NCBI GenBank assembly: GCA_949361645.1
Contig: OX442419.1
Span: 5,728,714-5,792,713 of the forward strand
DNA: 64,000 nucleotides
Origin: Spongilla lacustris
Taxonomy: Eukaryota; Porifera; Demospongiae; Spongillida; Spongillidae
Direction of reading: 5' to 3'
Numbering within the stretch: the stretch's first letter is position 1; each line of letters begins with the position of its first letter. Below are positions 56,511 through 64,000 of this stretch, one piece after another. The notes under the pieces were generated by a model. That model made no database searches. It was given only the letters and a program-made list of their open reading frames with translations, and had not been told where the DNA came from. The translations under genes were made by a program, and so were the position numbers.

Positions 56511-59500
56511 GTAACCATAAAGGTGCTAATTTAGCGGTTATCTTGCTGTTGTCCAGTTGTGTTCTGATGTTAGTAGTCAAATATGTTACGGCCCGATTCA
56601 TGATAGGCCTAACCATTGACCGGATATGAAGCGGACCATGACACATTCACCGAAACATTTTGCTTTCTCAATAGTGAGAATCGATTGATTCCATTGTATT
56701 TTTCTCGAATTTTTGGATTTTTATCCAATACACCAAACAATCATTTTTTTCTTTTGTTTCGATTAATTTTGCGGTATCCCTAGCTCATAGCTAGCTATTG
56801 GAGGAATACCGTAAATCCATCAGTATAACGATTTCATCGTTTTTCTGTGCTATATTTGTTAGTCATTAACTTTATGATTAAACAAAATTCTCTATGAGAA
56901 AGTTGGTGGTATATACGTGTACATGTAATATTTTAAGGCCATAGTGGTGTAAAAAGCAGGGAAACAAAAGTATGGCCTTCAAATCCTATATACATGTACA
57001 TGTGCCACCAACTTTTTCATAGACAATGTTTTTATTTATTTGTTTCGTTGCTTTTTATTCATAACTGGATGCTTTCAACACCTACCCTACTACACTACAG
57101 TAGTGGAAAGAGCAGGGATGCCAAAAGTCAGGCCAGGCTCCAACCTGTGACCTGAAGGTCAGGCCATGCAGGCTCTGCCTGATCAGCCTGAAAGGCCGAC
57201 TTTCTATATATTACTACCTACGATTATTAAAAGATCATGTTTATTAATTTGTTAACCGTGCAGCCAACGCTTTGAATACAGCACGCACTGCAGCTTCTCT
57301 CTACATGTAGGTACTTCCCTTGTGTCTCGTACAAACCCAGACCTCTGGATTTTTAACGCAGATGAGCTTGTAAGGTACCCACAACATCGCAAGCAATCCT
57401 CCGTGGTGTGGTCAGACTTCAAAGCTCATGAAACAAAGGAATAGAGTGGATATTCGGGTTTTCCAAGAATTTCTAAGCGTGCATGCAAGAAAGCACTTGG
57501 CAATCCCTGCCTCATCTGCGCCATCTGAGCAGGTTTTTTCTAGAGCCTTAGCTTACACAGCAGCGTCAAAGGTGGAATTTCTCTGAGCGACTGGGGGGGG
57601 GCTGTGGAGGCATGCCCAATGCACTAATGCTAAAGCACAATGCATGAAAGCTGAACAATTAATTTAATTGTCTCAATTCTGCACAATGCATGAAAGCTGA
57701 ACAATTAATTTAGTTATGTTTCAATTGTGACTGATTGTATAATCATATGCATCTAAGGGGTGTGTCCCAACATTTCAGGCCGGGCTGGCGGTCGGCAACC
57801 CTGGGAAATAGTACTCACAGAACCAGAAGTCATTCTTGATGTTACAATGCATGTCTTTGTAATTTCACAGAACCAGGTACATGTATCAAGCAAATACAAC
57901 AACTCTTATTAATACACTAAGAATTAACAAATTAATAGTCTTGTGAAAACTCTGTATTCAGCATTATCTTGATTATTATATGCAGTAATTAAGTAGGCAG
58001 ATCTCAAGCTATTATTGTACTACATGCATTGGCTTTGCAAGACAAAAGTTGGTCATAGAATTGAGGGGGCAGAAAACCCAATGTCCCCCATCCTCTGTTC
58101 TTATGCCTATGAAGACTGCAGGTTATAGAAAGCTACTTTTGAATGGGCCAAAATCCACATACACTGTACATGTAGATGATTTTTCTTCTGCATGTATATA
58201 CAAGTACATAAAAAGTATATATGTTTCTATGGTTTTGTACATTTATGGGTCGGAGATTCTAACTAGCTGTACACTTCAATGCAAGCATTGCTCCACTTTT
58301 GCTTGTTCTGGAAAGATGCGCGCTACGTTTTAATTATTCAGGACTAGCAAAACTTGCATACAATATAAACTATTCCATGGTGGCCAATTACATTTTTAAC
58401 ACATAAGAATGATTCACGTTTTGCCAAAGGAAATATTGCATTCTCTTCCTGTACATAGCTAAATTATTAAAAACTTGGAATCGGTGCATTTTACATGTAT
58501 ATATGAACAATGTGCGTATGTATATACATGCATATGTATATACATGTTATGCTTCTATCCAGTGAAAGTGCAATGTATAATTTAATGAGGCAGTTTTATG
58601 TACATGTGTACATGTATAGGAACAATAGCATGCTCATGATTATACAAATTGGCATATGTATTTATACAGCGAAGGCGGTGGCTGACAGAGGCATTAGATT
58701 CAGTGGCCACAGCTCCTAGTGAAACTGAATTGCTCAAGGCATCCCTGTCCGTGCTGAGGGTATGTTGACGTTTTCAGGTTCTTATTTACTTTATTACACT
58801 ATGTTATGTAAATGAAGCCTTCTGTTTTAAAATATATGGAATTGTTGACATGACATTGTTTTTGAAGTGCAATTCACAAAGCAAAAAGCACACTAATAAT
58901 GTGAAGCAACTCATACCTTAATTCCTGGTGACAAATTGAAAACAAAGAATTCCCCCCAAAAGTGTAAGTACACATGTACATGTACATGTTATGACTAAGG
59001 ATATTAGTGATGTTAAAAAGCAAAAAATGAATTGTTGTTGAAGTCATCATATTTGTAATGGTTTTGAAACTCATTCACCTACAAGGTGTATTTCTGCTGG
59101 CAAGAGTGGTTCGATGCAATTGCATTCAAAACTGAATCTATTGTGGAATTTTTTATGTCTTCAACCATTGCATAATTCAGCACCTAATTGGAATGGAATT
59201 GGTTTTATTGTCTGTTACATCATTTTCAGAGTTTCAGTAGTTCTATTCCTTTGGAAGATCAACAAAAATCTACAGAACCGCATATAAATGAAGAGGATGA
59301 GGAGTCTGTAGTTAAGGCAATAGAGCAGATCCAATACTTTGTTGAAGACTTAGATCATGCCAAAGGTGTGTTACCTGTAAGGATTTGGTGTGTGATATTG
59401 TGACATACTTACATGTACAATATACATGGTCAATGTATTGCCTGATTGTGTTATGGTGCACTACACTGTATTCTATTGTGAAAATGTGAAATAATCTAAT

Positions 59501-62500
59501 TGTTTCTAATAATATTTTTTCAAAGTTCTGTAAGTTACATAATTTAGGACTATACCCATCTTGTAATAATAAGGCCCGGAATTCTAATTATAGCCATACA
59601 TTTACATGTATTGGCTGATCAGTGTTGCCCTTCTTTTATCTTATATTTAAGATTTCAGTGTATTTCTTTCTAATTGCATAATAGTACATGTATAAGCAAT
59701 TCTGCTTGCCTAACATCTTCAATGTTATCGTAATGCAAAAAAGTGTGCTGTCTAATGTATCTTAATGGAAGTACATGTGCATCTGTATTAGATTGATTGC
59801 AAATATGTAGATGTGTATCTCCTGAAATCTCAATAGTTTATATGTACCTTATGCATGCTCATGCTTTCATCTGTGATGCCTAATTCTATCTTAAATATAC
59901 ATGTACATTGTGTACGTGTACATCATCAGCATCCATGAATAGAACATGCATAAGGCATTTCAGGGTAGTTTACATGTATGTGAAATGTGTCATTCAACAG
60001 ATAATCCTTATCATAATAAAACCTAATCCTTTATGTGTCACATTGTTAGAATTCTTTGCAATAGTGGCTGATTATAATACACGCAAAGGTACACCCCTGT
60101 ACATGTATTTTGTTCTTCCTTAGATCTTATTCCGCTTAATGGAGTTGATATAATCAAGCTGTATCTTCATCATCCAAACAGGTATCACAGTGTGAACATG
60201 TCATAATTTTTTTTAATCATTTAATCTCCAATGCTGGGGCATGGTCCTTACATAAGGACAATGTTGAAGTATACAAACAATGGCAGCAACTTGGTAGCTA
60301 TAATATTATTGATCAGAAGTAGAATTGGTCTCATGACTAAATGACAATCATCTGTCAAATTCTATGGAAGGTTGACAGTTGGAATCAGCAACATTTTAAT
60401 GGCAAAACAGCATCATAGAATTGTATATTTCTTGTACTTCAAGTTGAACATCGGCAATACCAATGGTACAAAATGGGCGTACTGAGATCAGAGATGACTA
60501 CCAAATCAATTACATATTTTTTAATTAATGAGATTCTTATAAAGCATGATGAAAATTCAATTACCACATGCCTGATTTCCAATGCATAAGGACTTAAGTA
60601 ATACTCCCATCATCCACCTTAAGTTTGTTAATATGCTGTGTCAAAGTCTTTTTTTTTTTTTTTTAAACAATAGACCGCTTCCACCACTAAAGTAGGGGAA
60701 GAAGTTGTTAAAATAGCTGTTCTTGATATAATGATCAAAGTTGAAAAAGTTCTAAGTGACCTACTAGGTACAATCTGAAAAATGAAACTCTGCTCTTAGT
60801 TACTCTTCTTCATGGAAATATAGTTCAGAGTAGTGCTTCCTTAATTAAAGACGCTAACCGTGCTTAGATAAAGACGATGAGCTGGAGATTAAACATTATA
60901 TTGTTCATTCCTTTTACAAGAATTGTGGCCCATTTTTCATTCTGTGCATCAGACCATCCAAACTATAGTACAAAGACGTTTGATATGCATATATGGTAGT
61001 ATGTTGTAATTCTGTTTTTACAATCCACTTACAAGAATTGTGGACCATTTTTCAGTTCATTAGGATATCCAAAGTAATGTAATGATATGATACGATACAA
61101 TGAGTTCACATTACATCTAACTGATGAAATTTTGCATGCTTTGTTTCCAGCTACTAATGACTGTATAAGTCCATTTACATTTACTGGCACCCTTTGCACC
61201 AGGTTTCTCTTGAGAAACAGGAACGATGAAGTGTAATAATATTTGTAAGCCATTCTTTACATCTGGTTCTTCTTGCCTGTACACTGTAGGCCTGCAGACA
61301 CCCATGTCCAGAACTGAACATGAGGCAGTGCTGCAGTATTTGACCTCCTGGTAACCACACATATAGAATCATTAGCAGCTGGAAACAAAGCATGTGAAAT
61401 TTCTAGATGGTCAGTTGTACACAGCAATCAGTTGTGTATAAGCTGCTATTCAGGCTGAGAGGAAATGTGAAAGCAGAATGCCCAGTTGGTTGGGTCTACA
61501 TCCCATTGGTCATCAACATAATGAGTGATTGCTTATTCGGCCTGTAGGCTGCTCCAAAATCAAAGTACTTTTCTTAATTGACTTACAAGTGAAGTCGTCT
61601 GAACAATTCACTTCATTCTGCCATACTTGACGGTTGGCACTCATGCTAAAAAACAGTAACACGATATACAGTATTGAACTATATTATAATACTGTATGTA
61701 CATGTACTTGTATCAGAGCCTGAATTACACGGCTGTGTTCTACAATGTTTTTTGTATCCCTTAGTGACATTGTGCTGAGCACATGTGAGCTTGTTGCCAC
61801 AGCAACACAAAACAATCCTATGTGTCAGTCAGCCTTTCTCTCTGCAATGCCAAGATTGCTTTCTTTGCTTGACTGCTCCGATGTACCTAGTGGTACCAGA
61901 ATCAAGGCTCTTTATGCAGTGTCCTGTAAGTTTTACATGTAGCTCATGAGCATTACAGCACATAATATTTTAACTTGCCCAATGTACAAGTATTTTGTCA
62001 GCATCTGGCTTTGCATACAAGTGTATTGTTGTACTTCGCTGTGTTAGAAATTTGTGTCGAACCTTCAACACAGATGGATTTTAACAGTGGTTATTTGACA
62101 GGTTAAAAAGTATGCCATTAGCATAAATAAAATAGTCGTCAGTTGTGCCTGAGTATCCCTGCCTGCTTTGATGTACAACCTAGGAGTAGGACAGCTAGTT
62201 TTGGAACCTATAGGGTAGCTTAATATTTCTATACATGTACATGTATGTACAATGTACAAAATGAATAATACTCGAGCAACACTACAGTGTATATGTGGGT
62301 GCATGCATGTACATGTACTTGTACAATTTAATTTTATCCAAACGGTACATTCATAAACTTCTAGGTTTGACTCGAATGTTCCCAACTGGACTCAACGAGC
62401 TCATCAAAATGGATGGAATTTCTGTGCTGCTACATTGTATGCAGTCTGAAGTAACAAAGCTCGTGATCAAGTCCATCTTCCTGATTATGAGCTATTTCTC

Positions 62501-64000
62501 CGATACAGTGGAAAATATCCCAGGCTAGTGTGTGTAATAATCTCATATACTGAATCTATGTAATGTGACATATCATCATTGTTCTAAATCTATATATATA
62601 TATATCATGTATGCGTGTACGTGAATATAATCAAAGTTGATAAATAAAAGGTGGTACAATCGGAAAATTATGAAAAAGCTGCTCTTAGTTACTTATATTC
62701 ATGGGAGTATAGTTGAAAAGGCGCATTCTTTGCTAACTGCGCTTAATAAGGATGGCAAGATGGAGGTTACAATCATCAAACCATGCAAAATATTTAATGA
62801 AATCCATGAAAGAATCCAAACACCTATTTCATTTTGTAATATAGTCTGCAGAATTTTAAATGAATCAACACTAATGTCAAGTTAGGTGCATAATAAAACT
62901 GCTGCCATTTTAGTGTATAATCTTCACATCATCCTTATTTAAGCGCGGTTAGCATCCTTAAATAAGGACGCGCTTTTTGAATCATATTTCCATGAAATAT
63001 GAGCAGCTTATTTCATTTTCCGATTGTACCTACGTCACTATCTTTTTCAATTTTGGTGATGTAGCAATTATCAAGAACAGCTATTTTATACTGATTTTAA
63101 CAACCAATATTAATGGTTACTGGGATTTTTTTTAGCAATGATTTTGATGCAGTATATTGATAGCATTTTGCACGACAATTTATTTATTTTTTCAGAAAGC
63201 TAGATGATTGAGCATTACTTTATAGTTCTTACTCGTTGGAAATCAGTGGTGTGGTTTATGCATTATCAGCATTTGAAGTTTTGTCATGCTTTAAAAGAAT
63301 TGCATTAATCAATTGAATTGGTAGTCATCTCTGACCTCAGTAATAAGTACAGTTGCACCATTGGCATTGCCACTGTCAACTACAATGTAGCAGTACAAGA
63401 AATATGCAATTCTTTGTTACTGCATCGCCATTCAAATGCTACTAATTCCAACTTGACGCCTTCGGTTTCTCTATAAGGCTGATTTTCTAAAGCTGATAAA
63501 TAAATTACATGTACATGTATGCCATCCCAACATGGTTTCACGGGTATCAATGCTTTTAGCCCAGTGAATAATTGGTACACATAGCAATTATACTCAAGCA
63601 TTTCTCAAGGACTTCCCTTTCCCCATGTTTCCAGGACATTCAAGGACTTGAAAATTATTGTTTAATCTCCAGTCACCCTTACTTATTGAGCTGCACGGTC
63701 CTTAGACAAGGACAATGAACATTAAAGTATCAAAACCTCCCCATGTTGAGGGGAGTCTATAATAACAGATCTGCAGGATGCTCTGGCAAGTGGCCATGTA
63801 TAGGTTGTGCATACCTCTTTCCTAAAATCATTGCAGCTCTTAACACACCAACTTGTTTCTGTTCCCTTTTGCTTGTGTAGAGCTTTGTTTCAGTAAACAG
63901 ATAATGCCTAGTTAGTAGACATGATAGTCGGGGGTAAAGCTGATCTATTTTCTGGCCACAATGGAATATACATGTATCTGCATTGTCCCATGCCAATCAT
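56400..64000 (+). CDS. HSPBP1: HSPBP1/Fes1, Hsp70 nucleotide exchange factor (partial, spliced)
   Basis: HSPBP1 binds the ATPase domain of Hsp70 through armadillo-like repeats and speeds ADP release, counteracting or tuning chaperone cycling in the cytosol. Six exons on the plus strand join with matching phases. They read NLRAIMNWSIQQTGDGT at the N-terminus (family LL..AI), RRRWLTEALDS, ELVATATQNNPMCQSAFL, RIKALYAVSCL, and DGISVLLHCMQSEVTKLVIK, which aligns with vertebrate DGFSVLMRAMQQQVQKLKVK without gaps. About 240 codons are present, and vertebrate proteins have about 360, so the 3' exons lie to the right of the window. Transcription diverges from ITFG2. Confidence 0.92.
56891..57025. mobile_element. 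Small MITE-like palindromic repeat, copy 2
   Basis: The ends TCTATGAGAAAGTTGGTGG and CCACCAACTTTTTCATAGA are inverted. The 135-bp element lies in HSPBP1 intron 1. A decayed relative is at 49185-49370. Confidence 0.7.
57113..57803 (+). mobile_element. hAT remnant with 8-bp target duplication in HSPBP1 intron 1
   Basis: The 691-bp element begins CAGGGATGCCAAAAGTC and ends GGCAACCCTG, typical hAT ends. The flanks GGAAAGAG (57105-57112) and GGAAATAG (57804-57811) form an 8-bp duplication with one mismatch. Inside, KHLAIPASSAPSEQVFSRA at about 57490-57550 is the hAT C-terminal dimerisation motif, followed by a stop. It is a deletion derivative of an autonomous element. Confidence 0.88.
57640..57720. 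repeat. Short tandem duplication in the hAT remnant
   Basis: GCACAATGCATGAAAGCTGA with the following 24 bp is present twice in succession, from about 57637 and about 57682. Confidence 0.85.
58670..58759 (+). CDS. HSPBP1: HSPBP1 exon 2
   Basis: It has 30 codons, phase 0 at both ends, acceptor TTTATACAG and donor AGG|GTATGT. It encodes RRRWLTEALDS and ELLKASLSVLR, aligned with vertebrate RRQWLQEAM and MKSCLRVL. Confidence 0.88.
59230..59365 (+). CDS. HSPBP1: HSPBP1 exon 3
   Basis: It is 136 bp, acceptor ATTTTCAG, donor AAAG|GTGTGT, phase 1 out. It contains an acidic linker (NEEDEESVV) and ALELLADL-like sequence IEQIQYFVEDLDHA. Confidence 0.88.
60124..60181 (+). CDS. HSPBP1: HSPBP1 exon 4
   Basis: It is 58 bp, acceptor CTTCCTTAG, donor AACAG|GTATCA. 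It encodes DLIPLNGVDIIKLYLHHPN, the start of the armadillo repeats (vertebrate DFCQLSGMHLLVGRYL). Confidence 0.85.
60210..60900 (+). repeat. Dispersed repeat in HSPBP1 intron 4 (forward)
   Basis: It contains CTGAGATCAGAGATGACTAC (60482-60501) and AAAATAGCTGTTCTTGAT (60710-60727), whose reverse complements occur at 63010-63350. It is non-coding and decayed. Confidence 0.75.
60918..61073. repeat. Tandem duplicate segment
   Basis: ACAAGAATTGTGGCCCATTT at about 60918 recurs as ACAAGAATTGTGGACCATTT at about 61031, with similar flanking sequence ending ATCCAAA. Confidence 0.7.
61765..61925 (+). CDS. HSPBP1: HSPBP1 exon 5
   Basis: It is 161 bp, acceptor TCCCTTAG, donor TCCT|GTAAGT. It encodes an armadillo repeat with ELVATATQNNPMCQSAFL and TRIKALYAVSC. 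Confidence 0.92.
62365..62527 (+). CDS. HSPBP1: HSPBP1 exon 6 (3' edge approximate)
   Basis: The acceptor CTTCTAG at 62364 restores the phase. It encodes ELIKMDGISVLLHCMQSEVT and KSIFLIMSYFSDTVENIP. The donor is uncertain: either a GT at 62528, or a rarer GC donor at CCCAG|GCTAG (62522-62526). A stop in frame follows at about 62526-62528 if unspliced. Confidence 0.85.
62590..63420 (-). repeat. Dispersed repeat after HSPBP1 exon 6 (inverted copy)
   Basis: GTAGTCATCTCTGACCTCAG (about 63321-63340) and ATCAAGAACAGCTATTTTAT (63071-63090) are the reverse complements of parts of 60210-60900. A separate stretch, GGTACAATCGGAAAATTATG (62653 onwards), repeats the inner end in direct orientation, so this copy is itself partly palindromic. 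The open frame at 62637-62885 is a shadow of the repeat. Confidence 0.72.
63421..64000. other. HSPBP1 intron, unrecognised
   Basis: A minus-strand open frame at 63757-63996 runs to the window edge without a recognised family. A GGTCCTTAGACAAGGACAATG block at about 63699 resembles one near 60243 (GGTCCTTACATAAGGACAATG), another part of the dispersed repeat. Confidence 0.4.

Noticed and set aside
62637..62885. 82-codon frame after HSPBP1 exon 6
   Set aside because: Its sequence is part of the dispersed repeat that also occurs in intron 4, and it does not continue the HSPBP1 armadillo repeats.
1..64000. CRISPR array, bacterial operon or prophage
   Set aside because: The regular repeats present are a minisatellite without unique spacers, and the two real genes are spliced animal genes.

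Overview
The window is animal (metazoan invertebrate) nuclear DNA. It is AT-rich, with split genes using GT-AG introns, abundant decayed transposons, and a strong excess of the palindromic word TACATGTA. Two conserved host genes are recognisable by reading exon by exon. ITFG2 (a KICSTOR subunit) lies on the minus strand from the start codon at 56309 down to about 7917. HSPBP1/Fes1 (an Hsp70 nucleotide exchange factor) lies on the plus strand from 56400 to beyond the right edge. Their start codons are only 90 bp apart, so they share one very short bidirectional promoter region. The transposon mix (DIRS-like tyrosine-recombinase elements, Ty3/gypsy, non-LTR elements with restriction-like endonuclease domains, hAT, piggyBac and pogo types) fits a marine invertebrate such as a sponge or cnidarian. 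I cannot fix the species.

Layout. 1-7.8 kb: decayed gypsy, pogo-type and DIRS-like relics beyond the last ITFG2 exon I can identify, plus two copies of a foldback MITE. 7.9-17.4 kb: ITFG2 exons 12 to 7, with a 1.27-kb foldback element, a perfect 107-bp palindrome, and a retrotransposon fragment that ends about 20 bp from exon 8. 17.4-37.7 kb: the 20-kb ITFG2 intron 6. It holds a gypsy gag, a LINE endonuclease fragment, an LTR pair enclosing a minisatellite (the right LTR split by a hAT element), a piggyBac fragment, and a nest in which a near-complete gypsy element with 5-bp target duplications sits inside a DIRS-like element, which itself adjoins an older gypsy gag. 37.8-50 kb: intron 5, with short unrecognised intronless ORFs on both strands interrupted by a reverse-transcriptase element, then two head-to-head retrotransposon 3' ends. 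50-56.3 kb: exons 5, 3, 2 and 1, plus hAT and gypsy relics. 56.4-64 kb: HSPBP1 exons 1-6 with a 691-bp hAT remnant in intron 1 and an inverted pair of dispersed repeats.

Functionally, the only genes that look intact are the two housekeeping genes. ITFG2 links nutrient sensing to mTORC1 at the lysosome, and HSPBP1 tunes Hsp70 cycling. Most of the rest is transposon sediment in their introns. The least explained material is the short-ORF set at 39.2-39.9 and 42.3-44.8 kb, and a 717-bp insertion at 30.06-30.77 kb that carries an acidic unknown ORF. I found no tRNA, rRNA or CRISPR feature.
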